From Candidatus Woodwardiibium gallinarum (GTDB taxonomy: Bacteria; Bacillota; Clostridia; Oscillospirales; CAG-382), in assembly GCA_904419545.1 (NCBI GenBank), contig CAJFRY010000005.1, forward strand, positions 1 to 64,000: a stretch of 64,000 nucleotides of DNA. The letters run 5' to 3'. A program made the translations under genes and the position numbers. Position 1 is the first letter of the stretch, and each line of letters starts with the position of its first letter. Under the pieces are notes generated by a model that saw only the letters and a list, made by a program, of their open reading frames with translations, was not told the origin of the DNA and searched no databases. Below are positions 1 to 8,958 of this stretch, piece after piece.

Positions 1-303
1 ACCCCGCTGCAATTGCGAAGTCAGTTTGTATCTTAAATTTTAATTCTATCTACCATAGGGGCTTTTTGTGCTGTCCGTACAATTTGGGGCAGTTCAATTT
101 ATGCATATGGAGGTTTTTTAATTGTATATATTGCCGCAAAAAATGGCTTTTTCTGTGTTATGCGGACCATTGCAGACACGCATTTTTCCATTTATATGAT
201 TTGCGGCTATCCGTCCAATGCAAATGCTTTTCTTTTCCCGCTTGCAATTACGCAAAAAAAGATTATAATAGAATAGAAATCAAAACAAAGGAGGGTTGAC
301 GCG
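1..303. other. AT-rich leader region without a supported gene
   Basis: No coding sequence is supported here. The only open frame (66-299, +) has a Cys/Phe-rich, low-complexity translation with no family resemblance and no ribosome binding site. The stretch is clearly more AT-rich than the rest of the window and holds the promoter of the following pseudouridine synthase. It may also contain the end of an upstream gene that cannot be recognised. Confidence 0.5.
242..269 (+). promoter_or_regulatory. Sigma-A promoter of the RluA-type gene
   Basis: A TTGCAA box (242-247) is separated by 16 nt from a perfect TATAAT (264-269). Transcription would start near 276, just ahead of the AAGGAGG ribosome binding site at 288-294. 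Confidence 0.6.
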
Positions 304-1275
304 TTGGAAACGCTGACCATCCGGAAAAACGACGCCGGACAGCGGCTGGATAAGTTTCTCACCAAACGATACAAAGGGATGCCGCTGCCGCTGGTCTACA
401 AATACATACGAACCAAACGCATCAAGCGCAACGGCAAACGCACGAAGGAAAACGAGCTTCTGGTCGAAGGGGATATCCTTACCCTGTTCATTCCCGACGA
501 GTTCACACAAGCGGCCACGGCCGAACACGCGCCGGCCGACGCATTCCTGCGCATCCGCCCATCGGTCGACGTGGTGTACGAGGACGAAAACCTTCTCATC
601 GCCGACAAAAATGCGGGGATGCTGGTGCATTCCGACAAGCCGGGCAGTTCGAACACGCTCATTGACCACATTCAGGCCTATCTCTACCGCAAGGGCGAAT
701 ACGACCCGCGTGCCGAGCATGCATTCGCGCCTGCGCTCTGCAACCGCATCGACCGCAACACCTGCGGACTGGTGATCGCGGCCAAGAACGCCGCTTCGCT
801 GCGCGAGATGAACGAGATCATTCGCACGCGCGACGTAAAAAAGCTGTATCTGGCCGCCGTGAAGGGCCGCTTTTCCGAAAAAAACGGGAAGCTCTGTTCT
901 TATCTGCAAAAACTGGCCGATGAAAACCGCGTGATCGTCAAGGAAAAAAGAAACGGCGCAGAGGACAAGAAGGCCGTATCTCTCTACACCGTTCTGCAAT
1001 ACAACGAAAGTTTGGATGTTTCACTCCTGGAAATCGAGCTGATCACCGGGCGCACGCACCAGATTCGCGCGCAGCTCGCCGCCGCAGGGCATCCCCTGCT
1101 CGGCGACGGGAAATACGCGGTCAACCGCGAAGACCGCAGGCTCGGCTACGTACATCAGGCGCTGTGCGCCTACACGCTGGCGTTCGATTTTCAGGCGCCG
1201 CACGAGCTGCTCGGCTATCTCAAGGGCAAGACCTTCCACGCCAAGCGGCCCTACTTTCTCGAATTGTTTAGATAA
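304..1275 (+). CDS. RluA-family 23S rRNA/tRNA pseudouridine synthase
   Basis: Converts uridine to pseudouridine in rRNA or tRNA in the cytoplasm; which site it modifies cannot be read from sequence. An S4-like RNA-binding segment spans about residues 1-65. The catalytic motif RIDRNTCG at 148-155 carries the essential Asp150, and the usual HRLD is replaced by NRID. A second conserved motif, ITGRTHQIRAQL, lies near 247-258. At 323 residues it has the usual family length. The start is TTG at 304, chosen because AAGGAGG (288-294) lies nine bases upstream and no ATG fits. It is transcribed alone on the plus strand, with its own promoter and a shared convergent terminator. Confidence 0.9.
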   Translation: METLTIRKNDAGQRLDKFLTKRYKGMPLPLVYKYIRTKRIKRNGKRTKENELLVEGDILTLFIPDEFTQAATAEHAPADAFLRIRPSVDVVYEDENLLIADKNAGMLVHSDKPGSSNTLIDHIQAYLYRKGEYDPRAEHAFAPALCNRIDRNTCGLVIAAKNAASLREMNEIIRTRDVKKLYLAAVKGRFSEKNGKLCSYLQKLADENRVIVKEKRNGAEDKKAVSLYTVLQYNESLDVSLLEIELITGRTHQIRAQLAAAGHPLLGDGKYAVNREDRRLGYVHQALCAYTLAFDFQAPHELLGYLKGKTFHAKRPYFLELFR

Positions 1276-1298
1276 AACCGAATAAAAATGTTTTTCCC

Positions 1299-1348
1299 AA
1301 AAAAGCCTTCGCACAATCCACCTATGTAAGATTATGCGAAGGTTTTTT
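1299..1348. terminator. Bidirectional rho-independent terminator between rluA-type gene and lysA
   Basis: A 13-bp stem with one mismatch (1306-1318 with 1330-1342) is followed by six T on the plus strand and preceded by six A, so it can end both the plus-strand gene and the convergent minus-strand lysA operon. Confidence 0.85.
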
Positions 1349-1367
1349 GTACAGTTATGTTTAAGGA

Positions 1368-2669
1368 TTAAAGCTCGTTGCGCGTCAGGTCCTCATAGCT
1401 CTCCCGGCGGATCACCAGCCGGTCGGCGCCGTCGCGAACCGAAACCATCGCCGGACGCGGCAGACGATTATAGTTTGAAGCCATCGAATAATTATACGCG
1501 CCCGTCACAAGGACGGCGAGGATGTCCCCCCTCCCACAAGGCTGGAGAGGGGCATTTTCCTGAATCAAATCCCCGCTCTCGCAGCAGCGGCCGGCGATGG
1601 TGACGCGCTCGGTCTTTGCCTCTGCGGCGCGCGAGGCAATGAGCGCGGTATAATCCGATTGATAGAGGGCATAGCGCGGGTTGTCGGGCATACCGCCATC
1701 CACAGAAACGTAGGTCCGATAACCGGTGATGGTCTTATGCGAACCGACGGTATAAAGCGTGACGCCCGCCGCAGCGACAATGGCGCGGCCCGGTTCGATG
1801 AGAATCTTCGGAACGGCGATGCCGTGCGAAGCGGAAAATGTGCGGAGCTTCTCCCCGATTTCGCGCAGCACGCGCGAAGCGTCAAGGTCGGCGGTGTCCT
1901 CGGTATAAGTGACGCCGTAGCCGCCGCCGAGGTTAAGGTATTCAGCAAGAAAGCCGGTCTTGCGGTACACGTCGGCGATGAACGCGAGCATAACGTCCGC
2001 CGCCTCTATGAACGGCGCGCTGTCAAAGATCTGCGAGCCGATGTGGCAGTGGAAGCCCTTCAGCAGCACGTTTTGGAGCGCCAGCGCGCGCTCGGTGATG
2101 GACATTGCCTGCCCGGTCTCAATGGCGGTGCCGAACTTGGAATCGACTGAGCCGGTGACGACCTTCTTATGCGTGTGCGGGTCGATGCCGGGCGACAGAC
2201 GCAGCAGAATCGGCTGCGTTTTCCCTTTCTGTCCGGCAATGCGGTCGAGCGCAAGCAGCTCGTCCTCGTTATCAACGACGAAGGTGCCCACCCCGACGTC
2301 CAGCGCGTAAGCGATGTCCGCGTCGGTCTTGTTATTGCCGTGAAAATAGACGTCCGCCGTATCAAATCCCGCCTTGCAGGCCGTGTACAGCTCGCCGGGC
2401 GAAACGACGTCCGCCGCTACGCCCTCCGATGCGGCGATTCGGTAGATGTCCACGTACGACAGTGCCTTCGAGGCGAACAGCACGCGGCTGCCTGCAGGGA
2501 AGCATTCCCGCAGCAACGCGGAAAAGCGCTGCATATTGCTGCGGATTTTCCCCTCGTCAATGACGTAAAGCGGCGTGCCGTATTTCTGCGCGAGCGCGAC
2601 AGTGTCGCAGCCGCCGACGAAAAGATGTCCGTTTTCACCGACGGTATAATTGTCGTGTAGAATGTGCAT
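1368..2669 (-). CDS. lysA: Diaminopimelate decarboxylase
   Basis: PLP enzyme that decarboxylates meso-diaminopimelate to L-lysine, the last lysine step. It is a fold-type III decarboxylase of 433 residues, near the usual 415-430. The PLP-binding lysine is Lys68 in FASKALS. Other signatures are HIGSQ (209-213), the glycine-rich phosphate loop GGGYG (248-252), EPGR (292-295) and the active-site RCCESGD (361-367), which supplies the substrate-binding Cys. The start ATG at 2669 lies 3 bp downstream of the engB stop, which suggests that lysA is cotranscribed as the last gene of lon-engB-lysA. No lysine riboswitch is visible in the upstream gap, which is only 3 bp. Confidence 0.95.
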   Translation of the reverse strand: MHILHDNYTVGENGHLFVGGCDTVALAQKYGTPLYVIDEGKIRSNMQRFSALLRECFPAGSRVLFASKALSYVDIYRIAASEGVAADVVSPGELYTACKAGFDTADVYFHGNNKTDADIAYALDVGVGTFVVDNEDELLALDRIAGQKGKTQPILLRLSPGIDPHTHKKVVTGSVDSKFGTAIETGQAMSITERALALQNVLLKGFHCHIGSQIFDSAPFIEAADVMLAFIADVYRKTGFLAEYLNLGGGYGVTYTEDTADLDASRVLREIGEKLRTFSASHGIAVPKILIEPGRAIVAAAGVTLYTVGSHKTITGYRTYVSVDGGMPDNPRYALYQSDYTALIASRAAEAKTERVTIAGRCCESGDLIQENAPLQPCGRGDILAVLVTGAYNYSMASNYNRLPRPAMVSVRDGADRLVIRRESYEDLTRNEL

Positions 2670-2672
2670 CCT

Positions 2673-3296
2673 TTAATCCTTCCCTTCCCCGCCGAAGGCG
2701 AGCTTTGTAATGTGCGTCCAAAGCGCGTCGCGTCCCTCGCCCCTGAGCGAGGAAAACAGAACACAGCCGGTTCCCGGCGCAACCGCCGGCGAACGGACGA
2801 GCTGCGCGGCGGCTTCGCTGAGCGCGGTTTTGCCCAGCTTATCGCACTTGGTGGCAACAAGCATATGCGGCACCTTGTAATAACGCAGCCAGGCGAGCAT
2901 ATCCGCGTCATCCGCCGTTACACCGGTGCGGATATCGATGAGCTGCAACACAGCCGCGAGCGCGGCATTCTCCTCAAAATACGACTGCGTCAACGCCGAC
3001 CAGCGTTTTTTGTCCGCAAACGAGCGCTTGGCGTAGCCGTAGCCCGGCAGGTCGACAAAAAACAGCTTACCGTCGATATCATAATAATTGACCGTAATCG
3101 TCTTGCCCGGCGCGCCGGAAACCCGCGCCAGCTTTTTGCGTCCAAGCAGGCAGTTGACCAGTGAGCTTTTGCCTACGTTTGAACGTCCCGCAAACGCAAT
3201 CTGCGGTTTCCCGGCCTTCAGGAGCTGTGCAGGCGCGCCGGCAGTCAGCTTCAGCGCGGCGTTATGCAGATTAAGCGGCCCGATCTGCATCAGCAT
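2673..3296 (-). CDS. engB: Ribosome biogenesis GTPase EngB/YsxC (YihA)
   Basis: Essential TRAFAC-class GTPase that helps assemble the 50S subunit. All GTPase signatures are present: G1 GRSNVGKS (37-44), G3 DLPG (82-85) inside DLPGYGYAK, and G4 TKCD (149-152). The length of 207 residues is typical. The ATG at 3296 overlaps the last bases of lon (stop 3292-3290), a translationally coupled arrangement; an alternative in-frame ATG lies two codons downstream. The lon-engB order is common in Firmicutes and supports the assignment. Confidence 0.95.
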   Translation of the reverse strand: MLMQIGPLNLHNAALKLTAGAPAQLLKAGKPQIAFAGRSNVGKSSLVNCLLGRKKLARVSGAPGKTITVNYYDIDGKLFFVDLPGYGYAKRSFADKKRWSALTQSYFEENAALAAVLQLIDIRTGVTADDADMLAWLRYYKVPHMLVATKCDKLGKTALSEAAAQLVRSPAVAPGTGCVLFSSLRGEGRDALWTHITKLAFGGEGKD

Positions 3297-5641
3297 ATGG
3301 CGGCATCGTCCTTTCTGAAAGCGATGTCGAATACCTCGGTGTAATGGGTGACGCCGACGAAGCGGATATGCTCGCGCACCTCCGCGTCGAACTCCTCGAC
3401 ATCCCGCAGGTTGTCACGCGGGATGATAACCGTCGTCGCGCCGGCCTTATAGGCAGCCATGCTCTTTTCTTTGAGACCGCCGATTTGGAGCACGCGGCCG
3501 GTAAGCGTGATCTCCCCTGTCATCGCCACGTCCTGCCGGACAGGACGTCCTGACAGCTCGGAGATGATTGCCGTCGTCATCGCGATGCCGGCGGACGGAC
3601 CGTCCTTGGGGATTGCTCCCTCGGGCACATGAATATGAATGTCGCGCGTCTTATAGAAGCCGGGGTCGATGCCGAGCGTCTCGGCATGCTTGCGAATATA
3701 GCTGACGGCAGCCTTGGCCGATTCCTTCATCACATCGCCGAGGTGGCCGGTCAGCTCCAGATTTCCGGTCCCCTGCATCGAAAGCACCTCAACCCGCAGC
3801 AGTTCGCCGCCAAGCGAGGTCCATGCGAGTCCGTTGACAATGCCGACTTCATCCTGCGGATAGATGCGGTCCTGCAAAAACTTCTCCGGTCCGAGCAGTT
3901 CCATAACGGCGTTCTCATCCACATGGTGCGTTTTTATGCCGTTGGAGACAACATCCCGCGCCACTTTACGGCAAACCGAGGCGATCTCACGCTCCAAATT
4001 GCGCACACCCGACTCCTTGGTATAGCCGCTGATGATTTTCTGCAGCGCCCTGTCGGTAAAGGAAAGGTTGCGCCTGGTCAGTCCGTGGCGCTTAAGCTGC
4101 TTGGAAATGAGATGATTCTTGGCGATCGACAGCTTTTCAGCATCCGAATAGCTGTCCATATCGATAACTTCCATACGATCCAGCAGCGGCGCAGGAATCG
4201 TCTCGACCGTGTTGGCAGTGGCAATGAACAGACACTCCGACAGATCGACAGGCAGCTCGATGAAATGATCGCGGAACTGCTTATTCTGGTCGGTATCCAG
4301 CACCTCAAGCAGCGCGCTGGTTGGATCGCCGTGCGCGTCCATCGTCAGTTTGTCCACCTCGTCGAGCAGGATGACGGGATTCATACTGCCGGCGAGCTTG
4401 AGAGAAGCGATGATTCGACCGGGCATCGATCCGATATAGGTTTTGCGGTGGCCGCGGATTTCCGCCTCATCACGGATGCCGCCGAGCGAAATGCGCACAT
4501 ATTTGCGGTTGGTCGCGCGCGCGATCGACTTGGCGATCGAGCTTTTGCCCACGCCGGGCGGACCGACGAGGCAGATGATTTGTCCGTCGAGCTTAGGCGA
4601 AAGCTGCTTGACGGCCATAAATTCAAGAATGCGGTCCTTCACCTTCCGCAAGCCGTCGTGGTCCTCGTCGAGAATTTTAGACGCCTGCTGGATATTCATA
4701 CGGTCCTTTGTCCGCTTGCCCCAGGGCAGCTCAAGGCAGGTTTCGATATAATTGCGGATCACTGTCCCCTCCGGCGATCCGAAGGGCATCCGCGCCAGCT
4801 TGGCATCCTCCTCGTGTAGCCGCACGCTGACTTCGGCAGGCAGCTTTGCAGCCTCGATACGCGCATAATATTCATCGCTGTCCGCGTCGCCCGATTCATC
4901 GATGTTCAGCTCGCTCTGAATGGCCTTGAGCTGCTCACGGAGATACATTTCCCGCTGGCCGCGCTGGAGGTTATACCTAACCTTGGTCTGAATGGAGCCT
5001 TCCAGTTCAATCAAATCGATTTCGCGGCGGAAAATCCCCAATAAGGCCTCAAGACGCTTTTCCGCATCGATAATCCCAATAATCTGCTGCCGGTCTTCAA
5101 ATTTAACCAGGAAAGTGCTGGCCAGACAATCGGCCAGCAGGCCGGGGTCGGTGATCTTCTTCGCCTCAGCAACAACGTCCTGCGACGGACGCTGGACATA
5201 CTTAAGATATTCGTTGAATACCGCCCACGCCTCGCGGATCAGGCGGCGGTTGTCCTCAGTATCGTCACGCAGCTCACTGATATCCCGTATATGTACGCGC
5301 GACACAAGAAACCCCTCCGCGTCGCTGACCTGCATCAGCTCGGCGCGGGTTATCCCCTCCACGACAAGCTGATAATTGCCGTTGGACAGCCGCAGCGCAT
5401 GCTTGATTCTTGCGGTGATGCCGATTTCAAACAGATCGTCTGCCTTCGGACTGATGACCGACGCGTCGCGCTGGATGGCTAAAAACAATTCCGATCCCGA
5501 CTCCTGCGCTTGTCGGAGCGCTTTGATCGAGGCCTTCCGCGCGATTTCAAAACTGGTGATGACGCGCGGAAAGAGAACGATACCGCGCAGCGCAATAGTA
5601 GGCAGCGTTTTTTCCGCTATTTTTTCTATCGTAACAGACAT
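3290..5641 (-). CDS. lon: ATP-dependent protease Lon (LonA)
   Basis: Cytoplasmic AAA+ serine protease that degrades misfolded and regulatory proteins. The LonA domain order is complete: N-terminal substrate domain (about 1-200), coiled-coil, AAA module with Walker A GPPGVGKS (360-367) and Walker B ILLDEVDK, then the protease domain. The catalytic dyad is Ser683 in PKDGPSAG and Lys726 in GGLKEK, with the canonical 43-residue spacing. The ATG at 5641 is preferred over the in-frame TTG four codons upstream because GGAGAG precedes it at good spacing; this gives 783 residues. It is the first gene of a lon-engB-lysA operon. Confidence 0.96.
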   Translation of the reverse strand: MSVTIEKIAEKTLPTIALRGIVLFPRVITSFEIARKASIKALRQAQESGSELFLAIQRDASVISPKADDLFEIGITARIKHALRLSNGNYQLVVEGITRAELMQVSDAEGFLVSRVHIRDISELRDDTEDNRRLIREAWAVFNEYLKYVQRPSQDVVAEAKKITDPGLLADCLASTFLVKFEDRQQIIGIIDAEKRLEALLGIFRREIDLIELEGSIQTKVRYNLQRGQREMYLREQLKAIQSELNIDESGDADSDEYYARIEAAKLPAEVSVRLHEEDAKLARMPFGSPEGTVIRNYIETCLELPWGKRTKDRMNIQQASKILDEDHDGLRKVKDRILEFMAVKQLSPKLDGQIICLVGPPGVGKSSIAKSIARATNRKYVRISLGGIRDEAEIRGHRKTYIGSMPGRIIASLKLAGSMNPVILLDEVDKLTMDAHGDPTSALLEVLDTDQNKQFRDHFIELPVDLSECLFIATANTVETIPAPLLDRMEVIDMDSYSDAEKLSIAKNHLISKQLKRHGLTRRNLSFTDRALQKIISGYTKESGVRNLEREIASVCRKVARDVVSNGIKTHHVDENAVMELLGPEKFLQDRIYPQDEVGIVNGLAWTSLGGELLRVEVLSMQGTGNLELTGHLGDVMKESAKAAVSYIRKHAETLGIDPGFYKTRDIHIHVPEGAIPKDGPSAGIAMTTAIISELSGRPVRQDVAMTGEITLTGRVLQIGGLKEKSMAAYKAGATTVIIPRDNLRDVEEFDAEVREHIRFVGVTHYTEVFDIAFRKDDAAIC

Positions 5642-5756
5642 GTAGCTCTCCAATCTCCGCAGCGGCTATACAGCGAAAAGACGTGCCCCACCGAAGGACT
5701 GCACGCCTTTTCCTGACGCCGCGCCGCAGGCGGGTATATTTTGGGGAAAGCGCCGA

Positions 5757-6707
5757 TCAAAGGCTGAGCATTGCCGCGCCGATGATACCGGCATCGTTGC
5801 CAAGCTCGGCGATCTTGATGGCGGTCTGGTCCACGCTGTGCCGCGAATACTGCTCGTTATGGACAATTTCCAGCAGAGGCTTAAGCAGATAGTCGCCCTC
5901 ATTGCAGACGCCGCCGCCGATACACAGCACCTCCGGCTGGAAGATATTGATCAGATTGACCACGCCGCAGGCAAGATAACGGATATAGGTGTCGACTACC
6001 TTGGCAGCAGCCTGATCACCCGCACGCATAGCATCAAACGAAGTGCGGGCGGTTGCATTTTCCAGCTTGCCGTCGCAAAGCGACCACATCAGCGAATCGG
6101 GACATTGTTCCATCATCTCGCGCGTTTGGCGGGTCAGCGCAGTCGCAGAGGAATACTGCTCCCAGCAGCCCTTGCGGCCGCAGGCACACTGCACACCGCC
6201 GAAATCAATAACGATATGCCCCAATTCGGCCGCCGCAAAATTGAAGCCGGCATAAACGCCGTTTTCGATCACAATGCCGCCTCCGACGCCCGTCCCGAGC
6301 GTGATGGTAATGGAATTCCTATACCCCTTGGCGGCGCCGCAGACGCTTTCGCCCTTGGCTGCTGCATTGGCATCGTTTTCGATCATTACCTTTGCGATTC
6401 CCGTAAAGTCGGAAAACCGCTGCGCAAGCGGGTAATCCATAAACGGCAGATTGCAGCAGTATACAACCACGCCGTGCTCGCTGTCCGCCGTACCCGGTGT
6501 CGCGATACCGGCGCAGACGATATCCTGCACGGTCAGTCCCATTTCCGAAACAAGCTGCAGCGTCAGATCTGCCATAGATTTCGTGATTTCGTCCGCGCTG
6601 CGCTCAGCACCGGTTTTTATACTCCCCTTTTTCAGAATTTTGCCCTCACCGTCGCAAATACCGACTTTTATGTTCGTCCCACCGAGGTCCACACCGACAT
6701 AATACAT
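5757..6707 (-). CDS. glk: ROK-family sugar kinase, probable glucokinase
   Basis: Phosphorylates a free hexose, probably glucose, with ATP. The ROK signature is clear: the phosphate-binding DLGGTN at residues 7-12, the internal GLGTGVGGG-like loop (TLGTGVGGG), and the zinc motif CACGRKGCWEQYSS. The ATG at 6707 gives 316 residues, the usual ROK kinase length; longer frames would add an unconserved tail overlapping hprK. It lies just downstream of hprK on the same strand, an order often seen in Clostridia, linking sugar phosphorylation with catabolite control. The exact sugar (glucose versus N-acetylmannosamine or fructose) is inferred. Confidence 0.88.
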   Translation of the reverse strand: MYYVGVDLGGTNIKVGICDGEGKILKKGSIKTGAERSADEITKSMADLTLQLVSEMGLTVQDIVCAGIATPGTADSEHGVVVYCCNLPFMDYPLAQRFSDFTGIAKVMIENDANAAAKGESVCGAAKGYRNSITITLGTGVGGGIVIENGVYAGFNFAAAELGHIVIDFGGVQCACGRKGCWEQYSSATALTRQTREMMEQCPDSLMWSLCDGKLENATARTSFDAMRAGDQAAAKVVDTYIRYLACGVVNLINIFQPEVLCIGGGVCNEGDYLLKPLLEIVHNEQYSRHSVDQTAIKIAELGNDAGIIGAAMLSL

Positions 6708-6756
6708 AGAATTTCGCCCAATCCTTTCCTTGCTGTCCAAAATACTTCCGCGTCCC

Positions 6757-7695
6757 TTACCGGTCGTCATCCGGTTCGAGGCTGCGATTCATCAATTTTT
6801 TGTTGAATTCGACCGCGGTATTATAACCCATCTTCTTCTGCCTGTTGTTCATCGCCGCGATCTCGATGATAACGGCAAGATTCCGCCCCGGCTTGACCGG
6901 AAGCGTAATGGACGGCACCTTGATGCCGAGAATATCGGTATATTCGGTGTCCATCCCGAAGCGTTCATAAATCTTCCCCTGCTCCCAAACCTCAAAATGG
7001 ATCACAAGGTCGATTTTCTCCGTCTCCTTTACCGCACCCATTCCGAAAATGCGGCGCACGTCCACAATGCCGATACCGCGCAGCTCTATGTAATGGCGGA
7101 TCAGCTCCGGCGCGCTGCCGACGAGCGTTTTCGCCGACACGCGCTTGATTTCGACCGCGTCGTCCGCAATGAGCCGGTGCCCGCGTTTGACCAGTTCGAT
7201 AGCTGTCTCACTCTTGCCGATGCCGCTGTCGCCCAGCATCAGGATACCCTCGCCGTACACCTCGACAAGCACGCCGTGACGTGTAATGCGCTCTGCAAGC
7301 GAAACGGAAAGCGAGCTGATGAGCGCCGCCATAAACTCACTCGTCGGCCATGTCGTCCGATAGAGCGGTGTTTCGTGCTTCTGCGCAAGCTCATATAGCT
7401 CTGGGAAAATATCCAGACTTGTTGTTACAACCACAGCAACGACGTCGTGCGACAGATAATCGTCCAGCGCCTTATAACGCGCTTCGGCGCCCAGACTGCT
7501 GAGATAACCATGCTCCATATTCCCGATCATCTGAATACGGCCGTTTTCAAAATATTCAAAATACCCGGCCAGCGGCAATCCGGGACGTGAAACGTCCGAC
7601 CGACGGACGTAAATTTCGTCGATGTTTTCGGGAAGGTAGATCTTCTCGAGCGAAAACTCCTTCGCGATATCGACCAATTTAACCTGATACTGCAT
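6757..7695 (-). CDS. hprK: HPr kinase/phosphorylase
   Basis: Bifunctional sensor enzyme that phosphorylates Ser46 of HPr, or removes the phosphate, and so controls carbon catabolite repression through CcpA. The N-terminal domain (about 1-130) is followed by the P-loop GDSGIGKS (155-162) and the HPrK-specific signature ELRGIGIVDVRRIFG near 204-218, which resembles the family consensus. The length of 312 residues is normal. The stop falls 49 bp upstream of the ROK kinase ATG, so the two genes are probably one transcript. No PTS genes are in the window. Confidence 0.95.
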   Translation of the reverse strand: MQYQVKLVDIAKEFSLEKIYLPENIDEIYVRRSDVSRPGLPLAGYFEYFENGRIQMIGNMEHGYLSSLGAEARYKALDDYLSHDVVAVVVTTSLDIFPELYELAQKHETPLYRTTWPTSEFMAALISSLSVSLAERITRHGVLVEVYGEGILMLGDSGIGKSETAIELVKRGHRLIADDAVEIKRVSAKTLVGSAPELIRHYIELRGIGIVDVRRIFGMGAVKETEKIDLVIHFEVWEQGKIYERFGMDTEYTDILGIKVPSITLPVKPGRNLAVIIEIAAMNNRQKKMGYNTAVEFNKKLMNRSLEPDDDR

Positions 7696-7815
7696 ACCCG
7701 CGATCCTCGCTTCCGCAGCAGCGAAAGCATCCTTTCTTGCAGAATGAAAACAGAAACTCTTTCCGGCCGGAAAATACGTCTGCGAAACCTCCCTTCCGGT
7801 CGGCTCTGCTTTGTT

Positions 7816-8481
7816 TTATTCCCGCGCTTCCCCGTCCTCCTGCGCCGTCTCCGCCGCCCGTTCGAGCTGCCGGAGGACCGACTGCTTCATCAGTCTGCGC
7901 GTAGCAAAATATTCCGAGCCGAAGGAAGCACACAGCAGCAGAAACACGGCCGTGATCGGCACGAGAAGCAGCAGAAGTACGGTTGCCGGATTTTTACCGA
8001 CGAGAAGGTTGTTATAAATATTGCGAAAAAATTCAACCGACATACTGCTCTTGGGGATCGTATAGCCCTCGGCGGCAAACACGGACTGATAATAGAAATT
8101 ATACGCGGTCAGTCCAGTAAAGACAAGGAACATGACCAGCGCAAACAGGGACACGGCGCGATAGTGCCCCATCGTCAGCCGCAGAGCCGACGTATCCTTT
8201 TCGGGAACGTCGGTTCCCTCCCGAATGTAATACGCCCAGCCGCGCTTGGAGGCGCAGAGCGAAAAGCCGTCCTCGGCCCGTTTGGCCGCGAACCGCTCGC
8301 CCTCGTCGGACATAGGTGAAACATCCAGCCACTCGAGCGAATAGACAAACGTCTGACCCGCAGCAATGGTGAACTTATAGTCGAACGCGTCAACGCCGGT
8401 AAGACGATAACCCTTCGCACCCATCGCGTTGAGCCATTTTTCCTCGGCGCGCCAGGAAACAAAAATCCGTGTTTTTGTCAC
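7816..8481 (-). CDS. DUF2812-like membrane protein
   Basis: The N-terminal segment with EEKWLNAMGAKGYRL and a following FVYSLEW stretch resembles DUF2812, a Firmicutes family usually found beside PadR-type regulators; function unknown. The first 100 or so residues are soluble. Two hydrophobic segments follow: one near the middle (VSLFALVMFLVFTGL) and one near the C-terminus (VLLLLLVPITAVFLLLC), ending in a charged tail. I chose the GTG at 8481 because the mapped promoter would start transcription near 8513, which rules out the ATG at 8514, and because the family starts just before this point. The ATG at 8505 is an alternative. No PadR neighbour is present, which is unusual. Confidence 0.7.
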   Translation of the reverse strand: MTKTRIFVSWRAEEKWLNAMGAKGYRLTGVDAFDYKFTIAAGQTFVYSLEWLDVSPMSDEGERFAAKRAEDGFSLCASKRGWAYYIREGTDVPEKDTSALRLTMGHYRAVSLFALVMFLVFTGLTAYNFYYQSVFAAEGYTIPKSSMSVEFFRNIYNNLLVGKNPATVLLLLLVPITAVFLLLCASFGSEYFATRRLMKQSVLRQLERAAETAQEDGEARE

Positions 8482-8519
8482 GATGCGACTGCACTTCCTT
8501 CCCATTTTAACCATTACGT

Positions 8520-8548
8520 ATTATATATGCTTCTGCGCCGAAAGTCAA
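8520..8548 (-). promoter_or_regulatory. Sigma-A promoter of the DUF2812 gene
   Basis: On the minus strand, TTGACT (8548-8543), 17 nt, then a perfect TATAAT (8525-8520). It is divergent from the SRP RNA promoter at 8585-8613, with no gene between them. Confidence 0.75.
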
Positions 8549-8584
8549 TGGAATGCAAGAAAAATTAAAATTCAAAAATTTATC

Positions 8585-8613
8585 TTGCAACCGGCAGGGA
8601 TTTGTGGTATACT
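8585..8613 (+). promoter_or_regulatory. Strong extended -10 promoter of the SRP RNA
   Basis: TTGCAA (8585-8590), exactly 17 nt, then TATACT (8608-8613) preceded by TG one base upstream, an extended -10. The predicted start near 8620 matches the 5' end of the folded RNA. Confidence 0.85.
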
Positions 8614-8625
8614 CTTACCGTATCC

Positions 8626-8924
8626 GAGGATATGTAATACGGTCATACTAACCGGGGAGTCAGCGGTGCCTTGTAGCCTGCAATCCGCTATAGCAGGGGT
8701 TATATGCCATTTGAGGGCAGCGGCCGTGCGGCCGCGTCAACAACGAGTCCGCTGAAGGACGGGTCCCGCGCAATCGGCAGCCGTGAACCATGTCAGGTGG
8801 GGAACCAAGCAGCATTAAGCGGTAGCGCCGGTGTGCCGCGGGGGCGCCTGTCCCGAGGACAGATTTTGACTTACGCGTGTGGTCGTTGCTCGATTCTGGA
8901 TGTATGGCCGTATTACGTATCCTC
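8626..8924 (+). ncRNA. ffs: Large bacterial signal recognition particle RNA (scRNA)
   Basis: Stable RNA of the signal recognition particle, which pairs with Ffh to target membrane proteins. The sequence follows the Bacillus-type large SRP RNA: an Alu-like 5' part with GGTGCC...TAGCCTGCAATCCGCT...AGCAGGG, and helix 8 with ATGTCAGGTGGGGAACC and AAGCAGCATTAAG (about 8790-8820). The 5' end (8626-8647) pairs with the 3' end (8902-8924) over about 22 bp including two G-U pairs, closing the molecule. A T-rich tract (8925-8938) follows as likely terminator. Helix 8 carries GG-GGAA-CC (8799-8806) in place of the commoner CC-GGAA-GG, a compensated change. Its place directly before dnaX matches Bacillus. 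The RNA is about 300 nt, somewhat longer than the roughly 270 nt of B. subtilis. Confidence 0.93.
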
Positions 8925-8958
8925 TCGTTTTGTTTTTTATGGGAAGGCGGTTTTTTTC

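Noticed and set aside
2670..2672. Lysine riboswitch for lysA
   Set aside because: The upstream gap is 3 bp, so there is no room for a leader; control would have to act at the start of the lon operon.
8704..8958. N-terminal extension of dnaX
   Set aside because: This part of the open frame lies inside the SRP RNA gene; the conserved DnaX N-terminus begins at GTG 8959.
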